This document shows positions 1-11,339 of a DNA stretch of 64,000 bases, one piece after another (position 1 is the first letter of the stretch; every line of letters begins with the position of its first letter). The DNA comes from Lepeophtheirus salmonis (taxonomy: Eukaryota > Arthropoda > Copepoda > Siphonostomatoida > Caligidae), in contig NC_052134.2 in assembly GCF_016086655.4 (NCBI RefSeq), positions 13,268,001-13,332,000 of the forward strand, read 5' to 3'. The notes below the pieces were generated by a model. It worked only from the letters and a program-made list of their open reading frames with translations. It did not search any database and was not told where the DNA came from. A program made the position numbers and the translations under genes.

Positions 1-498
1 TTATAACTCAAATATTTATCATTCAAATAAATGTGTTCCTTAATAAAGTATGGTTTCTGAAATGTTATTAATAAATATTGGTGGCCGCTTTTGGTATCGA
101 AGATTTTTTTAGCAAGGGTCCATATAGCGAAGTTTTTTATATCGAAATTTGTTTGCGTGGACTTCTTTACTGCTTGGATCGTTTTAGCGAGGATTTAATA
201 ATTTATATTAGAACAGAACAATAACCAATGACGATTGTTGATTAATGACGTCATTCCATAAGAAACTTTTAAATTATATTTTGACATGAACACCTACATA
301 TTTTTCATTTTGTCCTCGGTTTTATCCATACTCAAACTCGTCATCTAATCCGTTTTTCGAACTTTAAGGAATTAATATTTCTGATAATAAATTGGTGTTC
401 ATTCATATCCTGGATCCCTTGTCATCCAAGAACACCAAAAAGACTCTCTCCTTTGAGTTTCTGACTCAGGAGTACAATCTATTGTTGTGTCTTTGTTA
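1..498. other. AT-rich sequence, no gene recognised
   Basis: No coding region is supported. The longest open stretch (392-583, +) has a hydrophobic, low-complexity translation and runs into the LTR-like repeat, so it is not called. Confidence 0.6.
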
Positions 499-749
499 TG
501 TATTTCATATTTCCTTTCATGTTTTTATCTTCTTGTATATTCGTTTATGTATTAAAGTACTGTGTTTTACGTATTATAAATAGTCTCGTATTTTGTAAAT
601 ATATTAGAGTATAGTTAGAATACACATGATCTTATAATAAGTGTAGTCTTATTCCTCCACGCCATTTCTTCTTCTCATTTGTCTCTCGGTCATTCTGGAT
701 CTCTCCTACTATAAATAAGATTGTGTCTCTCCCTCGTCAAGACACAACA
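499..749 (+). repeat. LTR-like dispersed repeat, copy 1
   Basis: About 250 bp that is closely similar to 40031-40290. The aligned unit begins TGTATTTCATATTTCC and ends ACACAACA, giving the TG...CA ends of an LTR. It contains a TATA-like ACTATAAATAAG near its 3' side followed by a CT-rich segment. No coding sequence adjoins it and no 5-bp target duplication is obvious, so a solo LTR or LTR fragment is the best reading. The element family is not identified. Confidence 0.5.
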
Positions 750-1304
750 GTCTTGAGGAGGTTGAAAGACACAAACTATTCAATACCGGGACTCCAGGAC
801 GACCGAGAGAAACAAGGAGAATGCATAGAGGAATGAGACCAAAAGGAGTTATATAGAAACAAGTATATTATAGACATAATTGTTACTCGAGACTACTCTC
901 ACAAATACATGAGAGTTACAGCTAATTATAATATCTATCAGGTATATTATCTACAAAATGGGAAATAGAAGAAAACGATACTCTTATTATTGAAATACGA
1001 GTTTTATTCCGGGAATATTCCAATTGAAATGTATGTAATGTTTAGACAATTTCCAATGCATACATTTTATGATACGTCTGTGATGTTTTTAGCCTCTCTC
1101 AAGAATAAATGATTGTTTTAATAAGTGGACCGTATAACTTGCTCTAAATAACGATGACACGTGTGTAAATTAGAGTCCCCACTATTTTTAAAATGAAAGG
1201 GCATGAAGGTGCGTATTTAAATGGAGATATTTGGAATATCTCAGAGTTACAAAAAGAGTTTTGGTTTCACTCTAAGCAAAGCATTAGTAAGCTCAAAATT
1301 CTTG
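750..1304. other. No gene recognised
   Basis: Unique-looking AT-rich DNA after the LTR-like repeat. No motif-bearing ORF is seen on either strand. The 1221-1448 ORF overlaps the GAGCGCGC motif cluster and has no recognisable domain. Confidence 0.55.
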
Positions 1305-1385
1305 AGGGAGAGTCGGAGCGCGCTGATTGTTTTGAATAACAACCCGGAGCGCACTCGCCATTTTAGAAGAACGAAAAAATCGCTC
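1305..1385. repeat. GC-rich GAGCGCGCT motif cluster 1
   Basis: Three related motifs (GGAGCGCGCTGA, GGAGCGCACTCG and a weaker AATCGCTCGA) within 80 bp of otherwise AT-rich DNA. The same palindrome-centred motif recurs at 10965-11093. Clustered short palindromes of this kind resemble the subterminal transposase-binding repeats of hAT elements. That link is an inference, since no matching termini were found. Confidence 0.4.
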
Positions 1386-1532
1386 GAATTTTCGATCATT
1401 TACATAAATTTGTATTACTTTTTCAGTTTTCTGTCTCTTATGAGATAACATCGAATAGTTTGAGATTTAAAGAACAATTTTAAAGATTACAAGAAAAGAC
1501 GGTTAAAGTTATGTCCCAAGAAAAGCTAGAAT

Positions 1533-1718
1533 ATGTTTTTATGCTGTATCTGTGGCTCTCTGCTGTCTTCGGTTGACGAGTTTGCCTCTCATGTAGCTGG
1601 TCACTCTATGAAGGCTCAGACATCAGCTCACTCAGAGATACCCCCATCTCCTTCATGTGTGGAAATTACGTTGGAAGATAAAGCTTTCTTTTTTGTAAAA
1701 ACGAATTTTCCCAACTGA
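1533..1718 (+). CDS. Small ORF with one C2H2 zinc finger
   Basis: 61 codons with one well-formed classical finger near the N terminus: C-x2-C-x12-H-x3-H, read as LCCIC...SHVAGH at residues 3-23. The rest is Ser/Pro-rich and then hydrophobic. An in-frame TAG lies two codons upstream of this ATG, so the ORF starts here unless an intron lies between. It could be a zinc-finger exon of a host gene, or the DNA-binding finger of a decayed transposon, since hAT-type signatures lie on both sides (1305 and 1872). No flanking splice sites were established. Confidence 0.3.
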   Translation: MFLCCICGSLLSSVDEFASHVAGHSMKAQTSAHSEIPPSPSCVEITLEDKAFFFVKTNFPN

Positions 1719-1871
1719 AATATGATTTTCTAATATTTTTATCTTGAAAATTGACATAAGAACTCAAAATCTTACGCAAGCCTCAGTTAAAAAACTTGAG
1801 AATCCTGTCTTTAATTTCAAACTAATTATCAGGAAATTGCACGATACCTCGGAATTACATGTCCTCTAAAA

Positions 1872-1911
1872 CAGTGGTTCTCAAACTTTTTGTGCCCAAT
1901 GCACACCAAAA
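1872..1911 (+). repeat. hAT-type terminal sequence (CAGTGGTTCTCAAACTTTTT)
   Basis: The sequence CAGTGGTTCTCAAACTTTTT is the classic end of hAT/Charlie-like elements and closely resembles the ends at 34391, 34722 and 58056. It should be the left end of an element extending to the right. No matching inverted right end was found nearby, so the element is either truncated or interrupted by the P-like element that begins at about 2440. Confidence 0.5.
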
Positions 1912-2439
1912 GACATATAAATTTCTTGATACACTAATTTTAACTAAACCAATCATATAGATTATTATAAGCTATTACAAATAATGTATGGTTGTCATAA
2001 ATCGTACGATACTAAAGGAAGAAAATTAAGAAAAAGGGAATTAAACAAAAGAAGAATCTCACCATTATTTCATTTTTGTTCTTCGTTCTACATACAATAC
2101 AACTTACATAAATTTTCTTAATAATTTTTTTAATTTCAATAATTAAATTATTATTTAGAATTAAGTTTTTTAATCTTTTTTGAAGTACTATATATTTTAG
2201 ATAAATCATTTCTTTTTCTGTTTGAATGAATTTTACTATTAGAATCAGAGGCAAAGTTCTTTGAAAACATATTGAAAAGATGGTACATATATGTATTAAC
2301 AAAATTTGAACTCAAAGAATGGCTTTGGTCACATGAATCACAGAATCAAGTCAAGTCAGAAGAGAGAAATAGTTCTTTATCAGCCCTCACAAATACTGAT
2401 CTCGGATGAGACATACCAATTAAAGAACTAAAGATTTCT

Positions 2440-3326
2440 TCATTATTAAAGCTTTAATCGAGTAATTGATAGATATGTGCACATAATATCACTTGGGGTT
2501 TTAAGACCAATTCTATCAATTTTATTTAAAAAGTCATCTTCTGCATCGGAATCAGATTTTTCAAACTCGATATTTCCCGGCGAAGATAAAAATTTCTGAC
2601 AACAGATATATTTTTTCTTCAATATGGCACGAGTTGCATATCCACTGAGGTAATGAAAGATACCATTACGGCTGTATGGTAGATTTGCAATCTGACGGAA
2701 TTGAAGTTAAAATTTTTTTAACATCTTTATCAATTTCCTCAATTTTTTCATAAGCTTCCGACGAGAAAATCTCCTTCATCTGGGATATAGTTGATATATA
2801 AATCTTTTTTTTTTAGCTTCTAGGAACTGTCAGTAGCTAAGATGGTAATTGCCACCTCCAAGTTGCCGATACCCTCAAATCGACGCTCTATAGGATCAGA
2901 ATTGAATTTAGCAAGAAGAAGGAATTCAGCTTTTCCTGCGTTCAAAAGGTATTCAGCCAGGCCCAATGATATTTTATGAGAGGTGTAAAAGGTTTCCGGG
3001 CTCAACCCCTTTAAACCAGTAGCCCTGCAATTGATTTCCCATTTCTTAAGCCATCCTTCAAATGAAATTAAAAAGCCTATTTACTCTCTATCATTTACTG
3101 AAATGGGCTTTAAAGAAAAATCATTTTGGATACATGAAAAGAAGTCGAACAAACATTGACTGAATCCCAGAATCTTTTTAATATCTTTTGCAGTGTCTCT
3201 AAAGGGCTGATATTTTTCTTCCTGTTTGGCATAATATTCCAGGGCATTAATTGTTGATTCGTGGAAAAATCTGACACACAAATTGACGTTACATTTTTCA
3301 ATGAGTTGTGCATAGTTTATGCGCAT
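2440..3326 (-). pseudogene. P-type transposase, C-terminal region
   Basis: Block 3326-3081 carries VRFFHESTINAL, the conserved FxExTxxAL segment after the catalytic domain. Block 3060-2820 reads WEIN...LSPETFYTSHKISLGL...YLLNAG...FNSDPIERRF, matching the family pattern of a T-x-E-T-x-x-A-L helix and a D-P-[LI]-E-R-x-F motif. The acidic residue of that motif is part of the transposase active site. The last part (about 2650-2440) shows FHYLSGYATRAI, a CC pair and DRIGLKTPSDIM, like the family terminus with its GY and D-R-G-G-L-x-x-P motifs. Frames change between blocks. Confidence 0.62.
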
Positions 3327-3406
3327 ATTTTAAGCCAATGCCAGTCTCCATCTCATACATTTTCTTGACATGATGAAAGTATCCATGGATGACAAAACCC
3401 TCGTCG

Positions 3407-4290
3407 TCATAGGATGGACATGATAACTTTATTGTTAACAAAATTATTGTAAAAGTTTTTGAAAATGGGAACTGGATGGAAGAGCAGAAATATTGTTTGT
3501 TCAGCTACCAAGTATGTATTCCAGATGGAGGAAGATGTCTTGATTGTCTTTTCCAGGCTCTTTAGGTAAAATTTTCTGTTTGCTGAATGAGCTTCCCGAA
3601 TGACATCGACTGTTTCAAATTCAATTTTTGTAACAAGTTTTAAAACTTCCATGAAATAGTCTTTCATAATTGTGGAGCTGATTTTGGTGATAGGGATCAT
3701 GGCGACCATATCACTATATCGACCAAGAACACTCTTGATCATGAAGCATAATAATGTTCTTGAAAATGATCCGCTATTTTGACAAGCATAAATTTTCCCT
3801 CCAAAGAATTCTACCCTCTGAGTAGGATAAACTTCATCTATGATAATAGACACAATCTTATTTTTAGGTAGCAAAGTTGTTGTTCTTCTTTAGAGGTATT
3901 CACTAGTCGAAACGTTAATTCCACCATCAATAATGAAGGCACTAGAAAGTTTTTTTAAATATTTGATAGAAGGCAAAATTATCATTCCTGACTCACAGGG
4001 TTGATTGTAGAGCGTAGGGCTTGTGTTTTGCCAAAAAGAAGCTATTTACAGAAGTTGTGACGAATATCTTCGTCCTTTTAGAAGGCTTAAGTGTACCTGG
4101 AGTTGTTCAATAATGAAGCTTATGTGGTCGTTATACTCCGATCCTTCCTCTTCAGTGATAGAGCCCAATAGTTCCTTTGCCATTAATATTTGACTGGTGA
4201 GATATGCCGGATTTGTTCATCAGGAAAGCAAGGATATTGCTGACATCAAAGAATCTTTGTATAGTTTCTTAACCAAAAATATGACGTATT
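3407..4290 (-). pseudogene. P-type transposase, RNase H-like catalytic region
   Basis: Begins with a segment around RRYSSQLL and LPSIKYLKKLSSA, then the open block 3874-3407. That block contains SIIIDEVY and GGKIYACQ, the first catalytic Asp with its typical context in the P-transposase/THAP9 family, then LCFMIKSVLG and IPITKISS. It ends FHPVPIFKNFYNN, which corresponds to the family D-x-x-H-x-x-KN-x-x-NN motif; here the usual Asp appears to be His or Pro. An in-frame stop at about 4050 and another near 3890 break the reading frame. This is the strongest single piece of evidence for the element. Confidence 0.7.
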
Positions 4291-4593
4291 TCACTCAGGC
4301 TTGCCGTTGACAAACACATCAAAGGATAAATTACTTTGAATTTGAAGACCTGAGAGGAGGTCAGGTATCACACCGACAGTGGAAATCGCAAAAAATATGG
4401 CACAACCCTTGTTGAGCTTCTTGTGAATATTCTGAGGCATGCATAACTTATCGAGATATTTTTTGATTGATCTGAGGTTGTGAATTATATCCTCCTCAAG
4501 AAAGTCAGACATCCGTTTATCAATGATCTTGCTTTCTTTCTCAGCTCTGAAAATACAATACAAAATATTATACTCATATTTAAATGAAATCAT
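4291..4593 (-). pseudogene. P-type transposase, linker block
   Basis: A 100-codon open stretch between the THAP and catalytic blocks, rich in Lys, Leu and Ile (for example LRSIKKYLDKL) and ending FDVFVNGKPE just before a stop. Position and composition fit the coiled-coil/leucine-zipper linker of P transposases, which mediates multimerisation. On its own the similarity is weak; the assignment depends on its place in the series. Confidence 0.4.
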
Positions 4594-4767
4594 GGGAGGT
4601 AGTTGATAAATTATATATATGTTTTGAACATCTACATTTTTTGAAAAGTGGCTAATGAGGTTGATCTCTGAGGAGCTGGTAACTTTGATAAGTATGCCGG
4701 TGCCTCAGGGAATATTGTTGGCATTACTTCCAGTTTGAGCCTTGGAATTTGAAAAGATGTGGATTTT

Positions 4768-5025
4768 TTAGCTTCTGTAAAGGTGGAGTCCTTTCCTCCT
4801 TACGGAAGCATGAATCGTGGAAATGTCTGCTACAGACACGAGAATGCTTCGAGGGAACAAAATCCACTCTTGGTGTAACTCGAAGACATTTTTTTTCAAT
4901 TCCTTGTCCTTTGGGAATAGATGGAGTGAGAACTTGGGTTGGGAAGCCGAAGGATCATCGTTCTTCACTATTTTTAAAGCAGGAGAACCGGTTTGACAGT
5001 CTGGACAACAACACGTAAGCATCAC
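4768..5025 (-). pseudogene. P-type transposase, N-terminal THAP domain block
   Basis: 85 codons opening with a Cys-rich segment (MLTCCCPDCQTG) and followed by HLFPKDKELKKNV, the F-x-FP-K-D-x-E-x-x-K signature of THAP C2CH DNA-binding domains. THAP domains bind transposon ends or promoters through C-x(2-4)-C...C-x2-H. The first Cys pair and the FPKD block are visible. The distal Cys/His pair is not clearly preserved and may have been lost or moved out of frame. The catalytic blocks lie downstream on the same strand. Confidence 0.6.
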
Positions 5026-5659
5026 CGGACAAATTTACCGAACTTTGGGACTAAATAACTCCCTAACGATAAGATGAACGACACTTTAAAAGAGAAAAAT
5101 TGAACTAAATCTCTCCTATGCCTTTATTCTTACTTTAATGGACTTAAGTTCACATGACATCGCACATGTTTATTATAAAAATTTAATATTTATCATAGTG
5201 TCTAACTATACATTGATATTTTTCCCCACACCAAAAAATTAGGTTTTCAAAAATATACGGTATTGGTCGATTTTAAGTTTTCAGAGTGTAGATTTCTTTA
5301 GTGTGTGAATAGGTTTTGTTGTTATTTATTTTTGTTAGTCCACAAAAGGAGTAGCCCTTCAACAGAAAGAGAAAAAAAATCTTCATTCCTAAAGTAGGTC
5401 AATATATAAAGTAGGAGCGAATTCCATGTAGTATAGTTAAGGGTGATAATTTTGGTAAGAATACAAAAGCGTGCGAGGAGAAAAGAAGAATTACTTATGG
5501 CATCATTGATTAAATAATATACATCTTCTTCTATCAATCATGAACGTTATCATTCCCGCCTTTATTATTCAATATTAATATAATATGAGATGGTGATAGT
5601 CGATAGAGAACTGAATAAAATCCCCAAAATGACGTCGCCTTCTGTCTGGATTTATGAAA
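5026..5659. other. No gene recognised
   Basis: AT-rich spacer between the P-like and hAT-like relics. No domain-bearing ORF and no inverted ends were recognised. Confidence 0.55.
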
Positions 5660-6070
5660 ATGGAGGCCCAGGAATTTCGAAAATACTTACCGGATGAGAA
5701 ACAGATGGTTTGTCGGATTTGTCGATATAAATGTGCCTTTAGTCCCCTGTCTAGAATTACACGCCACTCATTATCCTCATCTCATAACAAGATCATGGAT
5801 ATTTCTATAAAATCAATTTGACGATGAATACATCAAGTCAGACTTTAACTTTGATCTCACAACGATGCTTATTGCATGTAATATAACCTTATCCATTGCT
5901 AATCATCTACGTTCAAAAAATTTATGGAGAAATACAAGGGTTCCCGAGGAACCATCATTAAATTAATGGAGGATGTTGGTACTGATGTCATATATAGAAA
6001 TACATATAAAAATGTTTTGAGTCATCCACACCAAATGATGATCAAGTTATCAGTAAAAAGTATTTACGAA
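5660..6070 (+). pseudogene. hAT/CGGBP1-like N-terminal fragment with BED-type finger
   Basis: A 53-codon ORF (5660-5821) reads [14 protein letters not shown] and then a zinc finger CRICRYKC...[12 protein letters not shown], a C-x2-C...H-x6-H pattern as in BED-type fingers of hAT transposases and the derived CGGBP1 family. After a stop the other frames continue with LTTMLIACNITLSIANH and KKFMEKYKGSRG, resembling the family segment in which a helix ending in D/N-IPL is followed by F-x-x-F-x-x-KYTG-x-x-[IV]P. The product would be a DNA-binding protein without a catalytic domain. Frame breaks mark it as a pseudogene. The family call is moderate. Confidence 0.45.
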
Positions 6071-6200
6071 TATCGAAATGGAACTCTGAATTTTGTACTA
6101 TCTCACAGTAAGTATTCAATTTTTTTTTTAAATCTAACCATAAAATATGATTCTATTTTAGCTAAACATATGATGAATTATGATACACAACTCAGTAAAG

Positions 6201-6459
6201 GGCAAAAACAACTGCTTAAATGGTCACAACAACGGGGGTAGTAGCTTTGGATGGTTTGCAACTAGTTTGTCTGAGACTACTTACTTCGCTTTAAGACTTG
6301 GGTATGATAATTAGGTTTTCCAATATTACATAGTCAATAAATATTACTTTTTTATCACTAAAGGCTTAGCTATGGTTGATGGGCTCCAAGAAATGGTGTT
6401 CAGAAAACTCATAAAAGGCAAAAACAACTGTTTAAATGGTCACAACAACGAGGGTAGTT
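6201..6459 (+). repeat. Direct repeat of about 43 bp, spacing 216 bp
   Basis: GGCAAAAACAACTGCTTAAA at 6201 recurs at 6417 with one C/T change. Similarity runs on through the TGGTCACAACAACG segment to GTAGT (6243 and 6459). The unit lies just downstream of the CGGBP1-like fragment. It may reflect a local duplication of the pseudogene 3' end. Confidence 0.6.
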
Positions 6460-8463
6460 ACATTGGGTGTTGCATTATAATTAATTATGTATATCCATCA
6501 TGATAATAGTATGTTGTTATATAAGCATACCTAAATAACGGGGAAAAATCTTTTTTGATGCTCTTAATAGGGAGTAATATCGCCGGACATTACTACATAA
6601 TTAGCTTTTGCTCTAAATCCTTACGATGAATTTATTTATAACATTTTTTTATTAGTATATTTATTGTCTAATTTTAATTTTGACATTTACTTTATTATTA
6701 ATAATTAGTTAGATCTCATCGGTAGAGATATATCTATCCTGTGCACAATTGTATATAGCAACTTCCACATGAAGAAGAGGGGTGATTATCTTTTGATTAA
6801 ACTCCACGTCTCGCTTGTGTATTGCAACCTAAAGTTATGACATATTTAACTGAATTCCGATGTCAGAACAAGAAAATATTATTTGGATCAATCTATTATT
6901 TCAATATTCTGTATTTATAATTTATTGTTATTTTAGTTATATGATTCCAATTGTTTAATTTTGTATATTTAACATAAATGTATGATGGTTTATTTTTTAG
7001 TATGTAGATTATATTTAATTTAAGCCTTCTTTTTTAAACTTTGAGCTTCAAATATATTTCAAATACTCTACTTTGTCGTTTCATTAGCTATTATTCTGAG
7101 AATAAGGTTCATAATGAATTACAATTTCATGGAGTGTGACGTTTTCAAATCTACTGTAACGGATAAAAAACGTCGAAGTCAATTATACGTAGTATATCTT
7201 CATTAAACATTTTGCTAATAAATACATTAGTTATACTCTCAAAAATCATAATAAAGCAGGCAGATGATAATCACATCAGTATTTTAAACAATGATACCGT
7301 ATGTCTTTTCCCCCCTCCTCCTCGCACGCGTTTTTCTCTACAATATTATCAACTATAAGTATAGTATTCCCTCATCTAATCAAGCACGAATGCTCCTCTC
7401 AGATTTATATATACATTCGTCTCAATAATAGATAATAATTTAATTTATTTATTATAGTTTTAAGGTTAGAAAATATTTTACAACACTGATATTAGAATAA
7501 AATCTAATTCATATAAGCGTTTTCCCTCATGGTTTTTAGACGTATTTTCAATGAACATCCTGACACATCCTTGGTCATTGGGAAGAAAAGAAAAGCAACT
7601 ATACTACTTATACAATAAGATGAGTATGTACTGCATGCATTCTCCATCACTTTTTACAAATTTAAATATATATAATATGGTGACATCAATTTGTGAATAA
7701 AGGAGACAATAAATTAAAATGGTTATACATCAATTCATTGGAAGAAAAAAAATACAAGGATATCCCCTCAAAAGAACGATAAGAAAAGCATATAGACTCG
7801 TCTATTGTACCAATCAAGTACTTTGTAATAGGAAAACAATAATTACCAAGAAATATGCTCAAATACAACTAAAGCTGTAAAGGAAAAAACGCAATATATG
7901 GATAATTATTCTTCTCTGTTACAAAGTACTTCATTAATGGAATAGATCAATCTAGAATATAATTAAACAAGGGTGTGATCGATTTTAACATTAATAGCAC
8001 ACCCTCAGCGAAAAAGCTAATTTCGAGAAATTACATTTTTATGATGAACTTCTGTAAGTAAAAATCATCTATATAGAGTTAAATTTCGGTATTAATTTGG
8101 AATAGTTCGAGGACATTTTGAAAAAATCGTGATAAAATCTATTAAAAATGGAAGCATAAAAAGAATCTTAGAAATGTGATTGGAACTTGGAACCATTTTT
8201 TTCTTTTTTACGTGTTGAAAAAAAAAGTTATAAATTCCGTTACGAATTTGGAAAATGTGGGCAAGAGGTAACTGCGACTGAAGGATCGGAATTTTATTTA
8301 CGACATGATTTAGAGTTTCACCTTGGTACAAAAGTCCTTTAAAAGTTTGAAAAAATCCTTCAACCCGATAAAGGGAAGAAAAAGTTGAAAGTATATGAAC
8401 AATCTCAAGCCTTAATGAAATCTTTTTTTTAAACTAAAAGTTCAAGTTCTAGAGCTCACATTT
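6460..8463. other. AT-rich sequence, no gene recognised
   Basis: No supported coding region. ORFs at 7686-7868 and 8092-8331 on the minus strand lack motifs. The stretch just before 8464 probably includes the undetectably diverged start of the hAT element that follows. Confidence 0.5.
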
Positions 8464-9990
8464 CTCGAAACTATTTAAATTTGTTCATTACTGAATTTAT
8501 CGTTAAATATAAGTCATCTCAGCCGTCCACTTTGGTGAGACATGAACATTTTAATAGATTCATTCAAGAAATGTTTGAAGGCTTAAATGTCCTTTCTTAT
8601 GAAACACTCATGATAAATATTGATCATCAATCTATTAACATGAAGGAAAAAATGAAGCAAACTTTCTCAAATATGAACTGTTTCTGATTGACAGCAGATT
8701 GTTGATCAGCTGCAAAGCGTGGCTATATTGGCGTAACTTGCCATTGGATAAAACCAGATTTTTTCGTGGTCAAGGAGTATAAGCATGCTCTAGATTAAAA
8801 GACAGCCACACTCACGATAAAACTGCCCAAGCCTTAAAAACCATTATTTTCGACTATGGCTTGCAAAATAAGTGTGATGGAGGAATCATTACCGACAATG
8901 CAAGAAATTTCATTAAGTTTTTTGAAAATTATAGAATCCAAGATGATGAAAAAGAAGAAGAAAATGATATCCTTGATGAAGATATTCAATTTTTTAAATT
9001 GACACCAGACTTTATAAAAGATTCATCATTTTGCCTGCCAAATCATTCCAGATGTGTTACTCCCTGTATGAATTCGATAGCACAGAAAGACATAGATTCA
9101 GCTTTCAAGGATCCTTTGTTTAAAAATTGTTTTGCAAAGCTTTTGGAAAATGTCAATCACTTTGGAACAAACAAAGTCATAGTATTATTGCAGCTGAAAA
9201 TATTAAAGATATTGTAGGGAAACTTTGAAAATTGGATGGTTGTTTGGACATTTCCAGAGCTCTTCAAAAAAGTAATAATTAACTTCATGAGTTATTTGAC
9301 AATCTTGGATTGATGTATTTCACCAAAGTAGAAATAGACTTAATTAATGAATACATTTGGTGTTTAAGGATTTGCCATATCTTGCAAGGTGAGAAGAATA
9401 TGTTTCTTAGCTACATTTTGCCTTCACTTTCAGTAGTGAAGAAAAATCTGAAAATTGAGATGACCAGTCTTAAATTTTGAAGGCTCTAGTATAGGCTTTA
9501 TTAGTTGGAATCGAAAAAATATTTGGACACCTTTTTAAGGATAAGATCCACTTGTTAGCTACAGCTACTCATCCATTATATTTACTGATTCTCCAGAATT
9601 AAAAGAATATAGGAAAAAAGTCTTAGTGGATGAGGTTAGCCTTCTCCTCCAAACTGAGATTGTCTGTGAAAATCCTGAGGATATAGTAGAAGTCGAGTGA
9701 ATATCAAGCTTCTTTCCAATGAAGAAAAAATACAAAAGAAATCAAACCACCGCTGAAATTGTAGAAAATTTTATGAAATGAGAAGACAACTCTTTAAACC
9801 TTTTAAACTATTCCCCAGAAATTCAAAAAATATTTCTACAAAATAATACAACACTGCTTCCTCAGTTGCCGTTGAGCGAGTATTTTCAAAAGGAGGTCAA
9901 ATATTTAAAGCTCGATGCCAAAGTTTAAAGGACGAAAAATGTTTGGGAAAAAATTACTTTTGTCGATTAAGAATATTTCATAGTTAAACA
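8464..9990 (+). pseudogene. hAT-superfamily transposase, degenerate
   Basis: A coherent hAT transposase reads through several frames. 8481-8687 has FIVKYKSSQPSTLVRHEHF, the entry to the catalytic domain. About 8690-8770 has LTADC...GYIGVTCHWI, equal to the T-x-D-x-W-[TS]...Y-x-x-[IV]T-x-H-[WF]I catalytic region with the Trp lost. 8861-9217 has GGIITDNARNFIKFF, the second catalytic Asp, and FCLPNHSRCVTPCMN. 9843-9975 has SSVAVERVFSKGGQIFKA, the hAT C-terminal dimerisation domain. At least three frameshifts or stops intervene, so it is inactive. Terminal inverted repeats were not found; the GAGCGCGC cluster at 10965 could belong to its right side. Confidence 0.78.
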
Positions 9991-10964
9991 ACCATTGTAT
10001 TATAATTTTATGGATACTTTTATTTTAAATATAAGTTTAGATCTTTATTTACTTTTATTTATTCTTGTATAATTTATTTGCAATCATAAAGTGGTATGTT
10101 ACAAAATGCCAATTTACAGAGAGGGAAAATCTTGTAGAAGGCGTGTGCGGAAGTTTAGAAGTGTTTCTGGGATCCCTGTAGAAATGTTGGATATTTATTA
10201 ATTAAATTGGGAAATCAATTCGATGTCATTTATATTTAATGTTGATAAATTCATAATCTTTTACCCAGTTTAATTTTATTTTTTCAATCTGTTGTTTCGT
10301 TTAATCGCACTATTCGATATAAACTATGTCATTTCCAGATAGCTTTCAAAATTACAAATAAAATGTAATGGATCGAATGAAAATAAAATGGACTTTAAAT
10401 AATTTATTTTTCTAGTATTAAGTAAAGTTTCCAAAAATCTGGTTATGTGACTTTCATCAATTTTAACCCGACATTAGCACCTTCAAATCTTTATTACTAC
10501 GCAATATGAAAGTACTTTGTCTTAAATTTTTAACCTCTCCTTTTTTTTTAATAACTATCATGGAGAGCGTGGTATTCATATACTGGAATTTCAATTGGAG
10601 GTATTTAAAAATATCAACTTGCATAGTACTGTATTCTCTAATTCATCAAAATTTCATTCAATTATCTTGATGCTTAAGAAAGTTGTGTTGTTTTATTGAA
10701 ATATTGATATTTTATTATATCACAGATTTTGATGTAGGTTATAAAATTAACAGATTTAACACTACGATAAATGGAGTGAAATTCCGATGATGAATTGGTC
10801 ATAACTTCCTTAATATTGAAGCTAGATACGTGATTTTGGTGTCAAAATGTCTTTTTTACCATTATCTATTAGATAAAACAGGTTTAAATGGAAAAAGTTG
10901 AATTGGACTTTTTTTGTAACATACATAAAGAGTTATTGTCAAGTTCAAATACGAGGGAAAAAAT
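9991..10964. other. No gene recognised
   Basis: AT-rich sequence downstream of the hAT transposase. It may be the 3' noncoding part of that element, but no terminal repeat was identified. Confidence 0.5.
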
Positions 10965-11093
10965 GAGCGCCGCTGATTTTTGATGGAGTGGGAGCGCGCT
11001 CATTGCTATACAAAACGAGCGGGAGCGTGTCACAAAATCAGTAACAGAGCAGCAGTGGGAGCGCGCTCAGGATTTATTGAGCGAACTAACGCT
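10965..11093. repeat. GAGCGCGCTC palindrome cluster 2
   Basis: Two exact GGGAGCGCGCTCA motifs (10992 and 11060) plus variants GAGCGCCGCT, GAGCGGGAGCGTGT and GAGCGAACTAACGCT lie within 130 bp. Each motif centres on the palindrome GAGCGCGCTC. Density and placement downstream of a hAT transposase suggest subterminal transposase-binding repeats. That is an inference from hAT biology. Confidence 0.5.
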
Positions 11094-11339
11094 TTGACTC
11101 ATGTGATCATGTCTTTTCAAAACTCGCCAAGGTCATAATAACGATTTGGTGTAATATTAGTGTGAAGCTGCGAGAATATATATTTTATGATATGCCCCGA
11201 AGAAATTATCTTAGCAGAACAGGCCTTCCAAAGATTATTAATTGAGTAATATTTATACAAAACGTTTTATTGATAATCGATTATTTCTTTGTAGATTTGT
11301 AATCAAAATTACATTTTCTGAACTTACATGGAAGTTTAT

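Larger units (their letters stand above)
2440..5025 (-). mobile_element. P-element/THAP9-type DNA transposon, degenerate
   Basis: Read on the minus strand, a series of blocks in the correct order matches the P-element transposase layout: THAP zinc finger (5025-4768), leader/coiled region (4593-4291), RNase H-like catalytic and GTP-binding region (4250-3407), then the C-terminal region (3326-2440). Stops and frame changes separate the blocks, so it is a pseudogene. P-type transposons normally have short inverted ends and 8-bp target duplications; I could not locate either here. It represents an ancient P-like insertion rather than a host THAP9 gene, since no introns are needed to explain it. 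Confidence 0.72.
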
